DNA from: Pontederia crassipes
Taxonomy: Eukaryota; Streptophyta; Magnoliopsida; Commelinales; Pontederiaceae
Assembly (NCBI GenBank): GCA_030549335.1
Contig: JAUKPH010000018.1
Location: 6,324,001 to 6,388,000, forward strand
DNA length: 64,000 nucleotides
Direction of reading: 5' to 3'
Shown here piece by piece: positions 36,395 to 50,100 of the stretch. A model generated the notes under the pieces. It had not been told where the DNA came from. It saw only the letters and a program-made list of their open reading frames with translations, and ran no database searches. Each line of letters starts with the position of its first letter. Positions within the stretch are counted from its first letter, which is position 1. The position numbers and the translations under genes were made by a program.

Positions 36395-39300
36395 TCTTTA
36401 AGAGCGTTATCTTTGATTGTAACGGTTCAACTTCGGTTTGAAATAGAATTAAAGTTCTAAAGATCTATCACCTCTTAGGACACCCAAAGGTTGTAACAAG
36501 TATCTATAACTTATAGCTTTGAACCTAACTCTAAGTCTCTAATCCCCAAGAGCGTTATCTTTGATTGTAACGGTTCAACTTCGGTTTGAAATAGAGTTAA
36601 AGTTCTAAAGATCTATCACCTCTTAGGACACCCAAAGGTTGTAACAAGTATCTATAACTTATAGCTTTGAACCTAACTCTAAGACTCTAATCCCTAAGAG
36701 CGTTATCTTTGATTGTAACGGTTCAACTTCGGTTTGAAATAGAGTTAAAGTTCTAAAGATCTATCACCTCTTAGGACACCCAAAGGTTGTAATAACTATC
36801 TATAACTTATAGCTTTGAACCTAACTCTAAGACTCTAATCCCTAAGACCGTTATCATTGATTGTAACGGTTCAACTTCGGTTTGAAATAGAGTTAAAGTT
36901 CTAAAGATCTATCACCTCTTAGGACACCCAAAGGTTGTCATAAGTATCTATAACTTATAGCTTTGAACCTAACTCTAAGACTCTAATCCCTAAGAGCGTT
37001 ATCTTTGATTGTAACGGTTCAACTTCGGTTTGAAATAGAGTTAAAGTTCTAAAGATCTATCACCTCTTAGGACACCCAAAGGTTGTCATAAGTATCTATA
37101 ACTTATAGCTTTGAACCTAACTCTAAGACTCTAATCCCTAAGAGCGTTATCTTTGATTGTAACGGTTCAACTTCGGTTTGAAATAGAGTTAAAGTTCTAA
37201 AGATCTATCACCTCTTAGGACACTCAAAGGTTGTCATAAGTATCTATAACTTATAGCTTTGAACCTAACTCTAAGACTCTAATCCCTAAGAGCGTTATCT
37301 TTGATGGTAACGGTTCAACTTCGGTTTGAAATAGAGTTAAAGTTCTAAAGATCTATCACCTCTTAGGACACCCAAAGGTCGTAATAAGTATCTATAACTT
37401 ATAGCTTTGAACCTAACTCTAAGACTGTAATCCCTAAGAGCGTTATCTTTGATTGTAACGGTTCAACTTCGGTTTGAAATAGAGTTAAAGTTCTAAAGAT
37501 CTATCACCTCTTAGGACACCCAAAGGTTGTCATAAGTATCTATAACTTGTAGCTTTGAACCTAACTCTAAGACTCTAATCCCTAAGAGCGTTATCTTTGA
37601 TTGTAACGGTTCAACTTCGGTTTGAAATAGAGTTAAAGTTCTAAAGATCTATCACCTCTTAGGACACCCAAAGGTCGTAATAAGTATCTATAACTTATAG
37701 CTTTGAACCTAACTCTAAGTCTCTAATCCCCAAGAGCGTTATCTTTGATTGTAACGGTTCAACTTCGGTTTGAAATAGAATTAAAGTTCTAAAGATCTAT
37801 CACCTCTTAGGACACCCAGAGGTTGTCATAAGTATCTATAACTTATAGCTTTGAACCTAACTCTAAGACTCTAATCCCTAAGAGCGTTATCTTTGATTGT
37901 AACGGTTCAACTTCGGTTTGAAATAGAGTTAAAGTTCTAAAGATCTATCACCTCTTAGGACACCCAAAGGTTGTCATAAGTATCTATAACTTATAGCTTT
38001 GAACCTAACTCTAAGACTCTAATCCCTAAGAGCGTTATCTTTGATTGTAACGGTTCAACTTCGGTTTGAAATAGAGTTAAAGTTCTAAAGATCTATCACC
38101 TCTTAGGACACCCAAAGGTTGTAATAAGTATCTATAACTTATAGCTTTGAACCTAACTCTAAGACTCTAATCACTAAGAGCGTTATCTTTGATTGTAACG
38201 GTTCAACTTCGGTTTGAAATAGAGTTAAAGTTCTAAAGATCTATCACCTCTTAGGACACTCAAAGGTTGTCATAAGTATCTATAACTTATAGCTTTGAAC
38301 CTAACTCTAAGACTCTAATCCCTAAGAGCGTTATCTTTGATGGTAACGGTTCAACTTCGGTTTGAAATAGAGTTAAAGTTCTAAAGATCTATCACCTCTT
38401 AGGACACTCAAAGGTTGTCATAAGTATCTATAACTTATAGCTTTGAACCTAACTCTAAGACTCTAATCCCTAAGAGCGTTATCTTTGATTGTAACGGTTC
38501 AACTTCGGTTTGAAATAGAGTTAAAGTTCTAAAGATCTATCACCTCTTAGGACACCCAAAGGTTGTAATAAGTATCTATAACTTATAGCTTTGAACCTAA
38601 CTCTAAGACTCTAATCCCTAAGAGCGTTATCTTTGATTGTAACGGTTCAACTTCGGTTTGAAATAGAGTAAAAGTTTTAAAGATCTATCACCTCTTAGGA
38701 CACCCAGAGGTTGTAATAAGTATCTATAACTTATAGCTTTGAACCTAACTCTAAGACTCTAATCCCTAAGACCGTTATCTTTGATTGTAACGGTTCAACT
38801 TCGGTTTGAAATAGAGTTAAAGTTCTAAAGATCTATGACCTCTTAGGACACCCAAAGGTCGTAATAAGTATCTATAACTTATAGCTTTGAACCTAACTCT
38901 AAGTCTCTAATCCCCAAGAGCGTTATCTTTGATTGTAACGGTTCAACTTCGGTTTGAAATAGAATTAAAGTTCTAAAGATCTATCACCTCTTAGGACACC
39001 CAGAGGTTGTCATAAGTATCTATAACTTATAGCTTGAACCTAACTCTAAGACTCTAATCCCAAAGAGCGTTATCTTTGATTGTAACGGTTCAACTTCAGT
39101 TTGAAATAGAGTTAAAGTTCTAAAGATCTGTCACCTCTTAGGACACCCAAAGGTTGTTATAATTATCTATAACTTATAGCTTTGAACCTAACTCTAAGAC
39201 TCTAATCCTTAAGAGCGTTATCTTTGATTGTAACGGTTCAACTTCGGTTTGAAATAGAGTTAAAGTTCTAAAGATCTATCACCTCTTAGGACACCCAAAG

Positions 39301-39793
39301 GTCGTAATAAGTATCTATAACTTATAGCTTTGAACCTAACTCTAAGTCTCTAATCCCTAAGAGCGTTATCTTTGATTGTAACGGTTCAACTTCGGTTTGA
39401 AATAGAGTTAAAGTTCTAAAGATCTATCACCTCTTAGGACACCCAAAGGTTGTCATAAGTATCTATAACTTATAGCTTTGAACCTAACTCTAAGACTCTA
39501 ATCCCTAAGAGCGTTATCTTTGATTGTAACGGTTCAACTTCGGTTTGAAATAGAGTTAAAGTTCTAAAGATCTATCACCTCTTAGGACACTCAAAGGTTG
39601 TCATAAGTTTCTATAACTTATAGCTTTGAACCTAACTCTAAGACTCTAATCCCTAAGACCGTTATCTTTGATTGTAACGGTTCAACTTCGGATTGAAATA
39701 GAGTTAAAGTTCTAAAGATCTATCACCTCTTAGGACACCCAAAGGTTGTAATAAGTATCTATAACTTATAGCTTTGAACCTAACTCTAAGACT
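36391..39793. repeat. 23-monomer HOR, copy A
   Basis: A 3403-bp unit (23 monomers with one of 147 bp), counted from CTAATCTTTAAG. It begins with monomers carrying GTAACAAG and GTAATAACTATC, then ACCGTTATCATTG, GATGGTAAC, ACTGTAATCCC (37423), CCCAGAGG, TAATCACTAAG (38171), GAGTAAAAG and finally most of the 13-monomer unit including the 147-bp marker at 39031. It therefore embeds the shorter HOR. Compared with later copies it lacks two monomers near the end (the GAACGTAAC pair). Confidence 0.85.
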
Positions 39794-42700
39794 CTAATCT
39801 TTAAGAGCGTTATCTTTGATTGTAACGGTTCAACTTCGGTTTGAAATAGAATTAAAGTTCTAAAGATCTATCACCTCTTAGGACACCCAAAGGTTGTAAC
39901 AAGTATCTATAACTTATAGCTTTGAACCTAACTCTAAGTCTCTAATCCCCAAGAGCGTTATCTTTGATTGTAACGGTTCAACTTCGGTTTGAAATAGAGT
40001 TAAAGTTCTAAAGATCTATCACCTCTTAGGACACCCAAAGGTTGTAACAAGTATCTATAACTTATAGCTTTGAACCTAACTCTAAGACTCTAATCCCTAA
40101 GAGCGTTATCTTTGATTGTAACGGTTCAACTTCGGTTTGAAATAGAGTTAAAGTTCTAAAGATCTATCACCTCTTAGGACACCCAAAGGTTGTAATAACT
40201 ATCTATAACTTATAGCTTTGAACCTAACTCTAAGACTCTAATCCCTAAGACCGTTATCATTGATTGTAACGGTTCAACTTCGGTTTGAAATAGAGTTAAA
40301 GTTCTAAAGATCTATCACCTCTTAGGACACCCAAAGGTTGTCATAAGTATCTATAACTTATAGCTTTGAACCTAACTCTAAGACTCTAATCCCTAAGAGC
40401 GTTATCTTTGATTGTAACGGTTCAACTTCGGTTTGAAATAGAGTTAAAGTTCTAAAGATCTATCACCTCTTAGGACACCCAAAGGTTGTCATAAGTATCT
40501 ATAACTTATAGCTTTGAACCTAACTCTAAGACTCTAATCCCTAAGAGCGTTATCTTTGATTGTAACGGTTCAACTTCGGTTTGAAATAGAGTTAAAGTTC
40601 TAAAGATCTATCACCTCTTAGGACACTCAAAGGTTGTCATAAGTATCTATAACTTATAGCTTTGAACCTAACTCTAAGACTCTAATCCCTAAGAGCGTTA
40701 TCTTTGATGGTAACGGTTCAACTTCGGTTTGAAATAGAGTTAAAGTTCTAAAGATCTATCACCTCTTAGGACACCCAAAGGTCGTAATAAGTATCTATAA
40801 CTTATAGCTTTGAACCTAACTCTAAGACTGTAATCCCTAAGAGCGTTATCTTTGATTGTAACGGTTCAACTTCGGTTTGAAATAGAGTTAAAGTTCTAAA
40901 GATCTATCACCTCTTAGGACACCCAAAGGTTGTCATAAGTATCTATAACTTGTAGCTTTGAACCTAACTCTAAGACTCTAATCCCTAAGAGCGTTATCTT
41001 TGATTGTAACGGTTCAACTTCGGTTTGAAATAGAGTTAAAGTTCTAAAGATCTATCACCTCTTAGGACACCCAAAGGTCGTAATAAGTATCTATAACTTA
41101 TAGCTTTGAACCTAACTCTAAGTCTCTAATCCCCAAGAGCGTTATCTTTGATTGTAACGGTTCAACTTCGGTTTGAAATAGAATTAAAGTTCTAAAGATC
41201 TATCACCTCTTAGGACACCCAGAGGTTGTCATAAGTATCTATAACTTATAGCTTTGAACCTAACTCTAAGACTCTAATCCCTAAGAGCGTTATCTTTGAT
41301 TGTAACGGTTCAACTTCGGTTTGAAATAGAGTTAAAGTTCTAAAGATCTATCACCTCTTAGGACACCCAAAGGTTGTCATAAGTATCTATAACTTATAGC
41401 TTTGAACCTAACTCTAAGACTCTAATCCCTAAGAGCGTTATCTTTGATTGTAACGGTTCAACTTCGGTTTGAAATAGAGTTAAAGTTCTAAAGATCTATC
41501 ACCTCTTAGGACACCCAAAGGTTGTAATAAGTATCTATAACTTATAGCTTTGAACCTAACTCTAAGACTCTAATCACTAAGAGCGTTATCTTTGATTGTA
41601 ACGGTTCAACTTCGGTTTGAAATAGAGTTAAAGTTCTAAAGATCTATCACCTCTTAGGACACTCAAAGGTTGTCATAAGTATCTATAACTTATAGCTTTG
41701 AACCTAACTCTAAGACTCTAATCCCTAAGAGCGTTATCTTTGATGGTAACGGTTCAACTTCGGTTTGAAATAGAGTTAAAGTTCTAAAGATCTATCACCT
41801 CTTAGGACACTCAAAGGTTGTCATAAGTATCTATAACTTATAGCTTTGAACCTAACTCTAAGACTCTAATCCCTAAGAGCGTTATCTTTGATTGTAACGG
41901 TTCAACTTCGGTTTGAAATAGAGTTAAAGTTCTAAAGATCTATCACCTCTTAGGACACCCAAAGGTTGTAATAAGTATCTATAACTTATAGCTTTGAACC
42001 TAACTCTAAGACTCTAATCCCTAAGAGCGTTATCTTTGATTGTAACGGTTCAACTTCGGTTTGAAATAGAGTAAAAGTTCTAAAGATCTATCACCTCTTA
42101 GGACACCCAGAGGTTGTAATAAGTATCTATAACTTATAGCTTTGAACCTAACTCTAAGACTCTAATCCCTAAGACCGTTATCTTTGATTGTAACGGTTCA
42201 ACTTCGGTTTGAAATAGAGTTAAAGTTCTAAAGATCTATGACCTCTTAGGACACCCAAAGGTCGTAATAAGTATCTATAACTTATAGCTTTGAACCTAAC
42301 TCTAAGTCTCTAATCCCCAAGAGCGTTATCTTTGATTGTAACGGTTCAACTTCGGTTTGAAATAGAATTAAAGTTCTAAAGATCTATCACCTCTTAGGAC
42401 ACCCAGAGGTTGTCATAAGTATCTATAACTTATAGCTTGAACCTAACTCTAAGACTCTAATCCCAAAGAGCGTTATCTTTGATTGTAACGGTTCAACTTC
42501 AGTTTGAAATAGAGTTAAAGTTCTAAAGATCTGTCACCTCTTAGGACACCCAAAGGTTGTTATAATTATCTATAACTTATAGCTTTGAACCTAACTCTAA
42601 GACTCTAATCCTTAAGAGCGTTATCTTTGATTGTAACGGTTCAACTTCGGTTTGAAATAGAGTTAAAGTTCTAAAGATCTATCACCTCTTAGGACACCCA

Positions 42701-43492
42701 AAGGTCGTAATAAGTATCTATAACTTATAGCTTTGAACCTAACTCTAAGTCTCTAATCCCTAAGAGCGTTATCTTTGATTGTAACGGTTCAACTTCGGTT
42801 TGAAATAGAGTTAAAGTTCTAAAGATCTATCACCTCTTAGGACACCCAAAGGTTGTCATAAGTATCTATAACTTATAGCTTTGAACCTAACTCTAAGACT
42901 CTAATCCCTAAGAGCGTTATCATTGATTGTAACGGTTCAACTTCGGTTTGAAATAGAGTTAAAGTTCTAAAGATCTATCACCTCTTAGGACACCCAAAGG
43001 TTGTAACAAGTATCTATAACTTATAGCTTTGAACGTAACTCTAAGACTCTAATCCCTAAGAGCGTTATCTTTGATTGTAACGGTTCAACTTCGGTTTGAA
43101 ATAGAGTTAAAGTTCTAAAGATCTATCACCTCTTAGGACACCCAAAGGTTGTAATAAGTATCTATAACTTATAGCTTTGAACCTAACTCTAAGACTCTAA
43201 TCCCTAAGAGCGTTATCTTTGATTGTAACGGTTCAACTTCGGTTTGAAATAGAGTTAAAGTTCTAAAGATCTATCACCTCTTAGGACACTCAAAGGTTGT
43301 CATAAGTATCTATAACTTATAGCTTTGAACCTAACTCTAAGACTCTAATCCCTAAGACCGTTATCTTTGATTGTAACGGTTCAACTTCGGTTTGAAATAG
43401 AGTTAAAGTTCTAAAGATCTATCACCTCTTAGGACACCCAAAGGTTGTAATAAGTATCTATAACTTATAGCTTTGAACCTAACTCTAAGACT
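39794..43492. repeat. 25-monomer HOR, copy B
   Basis: Same order as copy A: ACTGTAATCCC at 40826, TAATCACTAAG at 41574 and the 147-bp marker at 42434, each 3403 bp from its partner. It then includes two extra monomers at about 42.9-43.2 kb (ATCATTG with GTAACAAG and GAACGTAAC, then GTAATAAG), making 3699 bp. Those two are also in the 13-monomer unit, so copy A has probably lost them. Confidence 0.85.
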
Positions 43493-46400
43493 CTAATCCT
43501 TAAGAGCGTTATCTTTGATTGTAACGGTTCAACTTCGGTTTGAAATAGAATTAAAGTTCTAAAGATCTATCACCTCTTAGGACACCCAAAGGTTGTAACA
43601 AGTATCTATAACTTATAGCTTTGAACCTAACTCTAAGTCTCTAATCCCCAAGAGCGTTATCTTTGATTGTAACGGTTCAACTTCGGTTTGAAATAGAGTT
43701 AAAGTTCTAAAGATCTATCACCTCTTAGGACACCCAAAGGTTGTAACAAGTATCTATAACTTATAGCTTTGAACCTAACTCTAAGACTCTAATCCCTAAG
43801 AGCGTTATCTTTGATTGTAACGGTTCAACTTCGGTTTGAAATAGAGTTAAAGTTCTAAAGATCTATCACCTCTTAGGACACCCAAAGGTTGTAATAACTA
43901 TCTATAACTTATAGCTTTGAACCTAACTCTAAGACTCTATTCCCTAAGACCGTTATCATTGATTGTAACGGTTCAACTTCGGTTTGAAATAGAGTTAAAG
44001 TTCTAAAGATCTATCACCTCTTAGGACACCCAAAGGTTGTCATAAGTATCTATAACTTATAGCTTTGAACCTAACTCTAAGACTCTAATCCCTAAGAGCG
44101 TTATCTTTGATTGTAACGGTTCAACTTCGGTTTGAAATAGAGTTAAAGTTCTAAAGATCTATCACCTCTTAGGACACCCAAAGGTTGTCATAAGTATCTA
44201 TAACTTATAGCTTTGAACCTAACTCTAAGACTCTAATCCCTAAGAGCGTTATCTTTGATTGTAACGGTTCAACTTCGGTTTGAAATAGAGTTAAAGTTCT
44301 AAAGATCTATCACTTCTTAGGACACTCAAAGGTTGTCATAAGTATCTATAACTTATAGCTTTGAACCTAACTCTAAGACTCTAATCCCTAAGAGCGTTAT
44401 CTTTGATGGTAACGGTTCAACTTCGGTTTGAAATAGAGTTAAAGTTCTAAAGATCTATCACCTCTTAGGACACCCAAAGGTTGTCCTAAGTATCTATAAC
44501 TTATAGCTTTGAACCTAACTCTAAGACTCTAATCCCTAAGAGCGTTATCTTTGATTGTAACGGTTCAACTTCGGTTTGAAATAGAGTTAAAGTTCTAAAG
44601 ATCTATCACCTCTTAGGACACCCAAAGGTTGTCATAAGTATCTATAACTTGTAGCTTTGAACCTAACTCTAAGACTCTAATCCCTAAGAGCGTTATCTTT
44701 GATTGTAACGGTTCAACTTCGGTTTGAAATAGAGTTAAAGTTCTAAAGATCTATCACCTCTTAGGACACCCAAAGGTCGTAATAAGTATCTATAACTTAT
44801 AGCTTTGAACCTAACTCTAAGTCTCTAATCCCCAAGAGCGTTATCTTTGATTGTAACGGTTCAACTTTGGTTTGAAATAGAATTAAAGTTCTAAAGATCT
44901 ATCACCTCTTAGGACACCCAGAGGTTGTCATAAGTATCTATAACTTTTAGCTTTGAACCTAACTCTAAGACTCTAATCCCTAAGAGCGTTATCTTTGATT
45001 GTAACGGTTCAACTTCGGTTTGAAATAGAGTTAAAGTTCTAAAGATCTATCACCTCTTAGGACACCCAAAGGTTGTCATAAGTATCTATAACTTATAGCT
45101 TTGAACCTAACTCTAAGACTCTAATCCCTAAGAGCGTTATCTTTGATTGTAACGGTTCAACTTCGGTTTGAAATAGAGTTAAAGTTCTAAAGATCTATCA
45201 CCTCTTAGGACACCCAAAGGTTGTAATAAGTATCTATAACTTATAGCTTTGAACCTAACTCTAAGACTCTAATCACTAAGAGCGTTATCTTTGATTGTAA
45301 CGGTTCAACTTCGGTTTGAAATAGAGTTAAAGTTCTAAAGATCTATCACCTCTTAGGACACTCAAAGGTTGTCATAAGTATCTATAACTTATAGCTTTGA
45401 ACCTAACTCTAAGACTCTAATCCCTAAGAGCGTTATCTTTGATGGTAACGGTTCAACTTCGGTTTGAAATAGAGTTAAAGTTCTAAAGATCTATCACCTC
45501 TTAGGACACTCAAAGGTTGTCATAAGTATCTATAACTTATAGCTTTGAACCTAACTCTAAGACTCTAATCCCTAAGAGCGTTATCTTTGATTGTAACGGT
45601 TCAACTTCGGTTTGAAATAGAGTTAAAGTTCTAAAGATCTATCACCTCTTAGGACACCCAAAGGTTGTAATAAGTATCTATAACTTATAGCTTTGAACCT
45701 AACTCTAAGACTCTAATCCCTAAGAGCGTTATCTTTGATTGTAACGGTTCAACTTCGGTTTGAAATAGAGTAAAAGTTCTAAAGATCTATCACCTCTTAG
45801 GACACCCAGAGGTTGTAATAAGTATCTATAACTTATAGCTTTGAACCTAACTCTAAGACTCTAATCCCTAAGACCGTTATCTTTGATTGTAACGGTTCAA
45901 CTTCGGTTTGAAATAGAGTTAAAGTTCTAAAGATCTATGACCTCTTAGGACACCCAAAGGTCGTAATAAGTATCTATAACTTATAGCTTTGAACCTAACT
46001 CTAAGTCTCTAATCCCCAAGAGCGTTATCTTTGATTGTAACGGTTCAACTTCGGTTTGAAATAGAATTAAAGTTCTAAAGATCTATCACCTCTTAGGACA
46101 CCCAGAGGTTGTCATAAGTATCTATAACTTATAGCTTGAACCTAACTCTAAGACTCTAATCCCAAAGAGCGTTATCTTTGATTGTAACGGTTCAACTTCA
46201 GTTTGAAATAGAGTTAAAGTTCTAAAGATCTGTCACCTCTTAGGACACCCAAAGGTTGTCATAATTATCTATAACTTATAGCTTTGAACCTAACTCTAAG
46301 ACTCTAATCCTTAAGAGCGTTATCTTTGATTGTAACGGTTCAACTTCGGTTTGAAATAGAGTTAAAGTTCTAAAGATCTATCACCTCTTAGGACACCCAA

Positions 46401-47191
46401 AGGTCGTAATAAGTATCTATAACTTATAGCTTTGAACCTAACTCTAAGTCTCTAATCCCTAAGAGCGTTATCTTTGATTGTAACGGTTCAACTTCGGTTT
46501 GAAATAGAGTTAAAGTTCTAAAGATCTATCACCTCTTAGGACACCCAAAGGTTGTCATAAGTATCTATAACTTATAGCTTTGAACCTAACTCTAAGACTC
46601 TAATCCCTAAGAGCGTTATCATTGATTGTAACGGTTCAACTTCGGTTTGAAATAGAGTTAAAGTTCTAAAGATCTATCACCTCTTAGGACACCCAAAGGT
46701 TGTAACAAGTATCTATAACTTATAGCTTTGAACGTAACTCTAAGACTCTAATCCCTAAGAGCGTTATCTTTGATTGTAACGGTTCAACTTCGGTTTGAAA
46801 TAGAGTTAAAGTTCTAAAGATCTATCACCTCTTAGGACACCCAAAGGTTGTAATAAGTATCTATAACTTATAGCTTTGAACCTAACTCTAAGACTCTAAT
46901 CCCTAAGAGCGTTATCTTTGATTGTAACGGTTCAACTTCGGTTTGAAATAGAGTTAAAGTTCTAAAGATCTATCACCTCTTAGGACACTCAAAGGTTGTC
47001 ATAAGTATCTATAACTTATAGCTTTGAACCTAACTCTAAGACTCTAATCCCTAAGACCGTTATCTTTGATTGTAACGGTTCAACTTCGGTTTGAAATAGA
47101 GTTAAAGTTCTAAAGATCTATCACCTCTTAGGACACCCAAAGGTTGTAATAAGTATCTATAACTTATAGCTTTGAACCTAACTCTAAGACT
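43493..47191. repeat. 25-monomer HOR, copy C
   Basis: A 3699-bp copy. It starts with CTAATCCTTAAG where copies A and B have CTAATCTTTAAG, and carries TAATCACTAAG at 45273 and the 147-bp marker at 46133. It has GTCCTAAG near 44.48 kb where A and B have GGTCGTAAT, and it lacks ACTGTAATCCC. Private changes include CACTTCTTAGG near 44.31 kb and CTTTTAGC near 44.94 kb. Confidence 0.8.
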
Positions 47192-50100
47192 CTAATCCTT
47201 AAGAGCGTTATCTTTGATTGTAACGGTTCAACTTCGGTTTGAAATAGAATTAAAGTTCTAAAGATCTATCACCTCTTAGGACACCCAATGGTTGTAACAA
47301 GTATCTATAACTTATAGCTTTGAACCTAACTCTAAGTCTCTAATCCCCAAGAGCGTTATCTTTGATTGTAACGGTTCAACTTCGGTTTGAAATAGAGTTA
47401 AAGTTCTAAAGATCTATCACCTCTTAGGACACCCAAAGGTTGTAACAAGTATCTATAACTTATAGCTTTGAACCTAACTCTAAGACTCTAATCCCTAAGA
47501 GCGTTATCTTTGATTGTAACGGTTCAACTTCGGTTTGAAATAGAGTTAAAGTTCTAAAGATCTATCACCTCTTAGGACACCCAAAGGTTGTAATAACTAT
47601 CTATAACTTATAGCTTTGAACCTAACTCTAAGACTCTAATCTTTAAGAGCGTTATCTTTGATTGTAACGGTTCAACTTCGGTTTGAAATAGAATTAAAGT
47701 TCTAAAGATCTATCACCTCTTAGGACACCCAAAGGTTGTAACAAGTATCTATAACTTATAGCTTTGAACCTAACTCTAAGTCTCTAATCCCCAAGAGCGT
47801 TATCTTTGATTGTAACGGTTCAACTTCGGTTTGAAATAGAGTTAAAGTTCTAAAGATCTATCACCTCTTAGGACACCCAAAGGTTGTAACAAGTATCTAT
47901 AACTTATAGCTTTGAACCTAACTCTAAGACTCTAATCCCTAAGAGCGTTATCTTTGATTGTAACGGTTCAACTTCGGTTTGAAATAGAGTTAAAGTTCTA
48001 AAGATCTATCACCTCTAAGGACACCCAAAGGTTGTAATAACTATCTATAACTTATAGCTTTGAACCTAACTCTAAGACTCTAATCCCTAAGACCGTTATC
48101 ATTGATTGTAACGGTTCAACTTCGGTTTGAAATAGAGTTAAAGTTCTAAAGATCTATCACCTCTTAGGACACCCAAAGGTTGTCATAAGTATCTATAACT
48201 TATAGCTTTGAACCTAACTCTAAGACTCTAATCCCTAAGAGCGTTATCTTTGATTGTAACGGTTCAACTTCGGTTTGAAATAGAGTTAAAGTTCTAAAGA
48301 TCTATCACCTCTTAGGACACCCAAAGGTTGTCATAAGTATCTATAACTTATAGCTTTGAACCTAACTCTAAGACTCTAATCCCTAAGAGCGTTATCTTTG
48401 ATTGTAACGGTTCAACTTCGGTTTGAAATAGAGTTAAAGTTCTAAAGATCTATCACCTCTTAGGACACTCAAAGGTTGTCATAAGTATCTATAACTTATA
48501 GCTTTGAACCTAACTCTAAGACTCTAATCCCTAAGAGCGTTATCTTTGATGGTAACGGTTCAACTTCGGTTTGAAATAGAGTTAAAGTTCTAAAGATCTA
48601 TCACCTCTTAGGACACCCAAAGGTTGTCCTAAGTATCTATAACTTATAGCTTTGAACCTAACTCTAAGACTCTAATCCCTAAGAGCGTTATCTTTGATTG
48701 TAACGGTTCAACTTCGGTTTGAAATAGAGTTAAAGTTCTAAAGATCTATCACCTCTTAGGACACCCAAAGGTTGTCATAAGTATCTATAACTTGTAGCTT
48801 TGAACCTAACTCTAAGACTCTAATCCCTAAGAGCGTTATCTTTGATTGTAACGGTTCAACTTCGGTTTGAAATAGAGTTAAAGTTCTAAAGATCTATCAC
48901 CTCTTAGGACACCCAAAGGTCGTAATAAGTATCTATAACTTATAGCTTTGAACCTAACTCTAAGTCTCTAATCCCCAAGAGCGTTATCTTTGATTGTAAC
49001 GGTTCAACTTCGGTTTGAAATAGAGTTAAAGTTCTAAAGATCTATCACCTCTTAGGACACCCAGAGGTTGTCATAAGTATCTATAACTTATAGCTTTGAA
49101 CCTAACTCTAAGACTCTAATCCCTAAGAGCGTTATCTTTGATTGTAACGGTTCAACTTCGGTTTGAAATAGAGTTAAAGTTCTAAAGATCTATCACCTCT
49201 TAGGACACCCAAAGGTCGTAATAAGTATCTATAACTTATAGCTTTGAACCTAACTCTAAGTCTCTAATCCCCAAGAGCGTTATCTTTGATTGTAACGGTT
49301 CAACTTCGGTTTGAAATAGAATTAAAGTTCTAAAGATCTATCACCTCTTAGGACACCCAGAGGTTGTCATAAGTATCTATAACTTATAGCTTGAACCTAA
49401 CTCTAAGACTCTAATCCCAAAGAGCGTTATCTTTGATTGTAACGGTTCAACTTCAGTTTGAAATAGAGTTAAAGTTCTAAAGATCTGTCACCTCTTAGGA
49501 CACCCAAAGGTTGTCATAATTATCTATAACTTATAGCTTTGAACCTAACTCTAAGACTCTAATCCTTAAGAGCGTTATCTTTGATTGTAACGGTTCAACT
49601 TCGGTTTGAAATAGAGTTAAAGTTCTAAAGATCTATCACCTCTTAGGACACCCAAAGGTCGTAATAAGTATCTATAACTTATAGCTTTGAACCTAACTCT
49701 AAGTCTCTAATCCCTAAGAGCGTTATCTTTGATTGTAACGGTTCAACTTCGGTTTGAAATAGAGTTAAAGTTCTAAAGATCTATCACCTCTTAGGACACC
49801 CAAAGGTTGTCATAAGTATCTATAACTTATAGCTTTGAACCTAACTCTAAGACTCTAATCCCTAAGAGCGTTATCATTGATTGTAACGGTTCAACTTCGG
49901 TTTGAAATAGAGTTAAAGTTCTAAAGATCTATCACCTCTTAGGACACCCAAAGGTTGTAACAAGTATCTATAAATTATAGCTTTGAACGTAACTCTAAGA
50001 CTCTAATCCCTAAGAGCGTTATATTTGATTGTAACGGTTCAACTTCGGTTTGAAATAGAGTTAAAGTTCTAAAGATCTATCACCTCTTAGGACACTCAAA

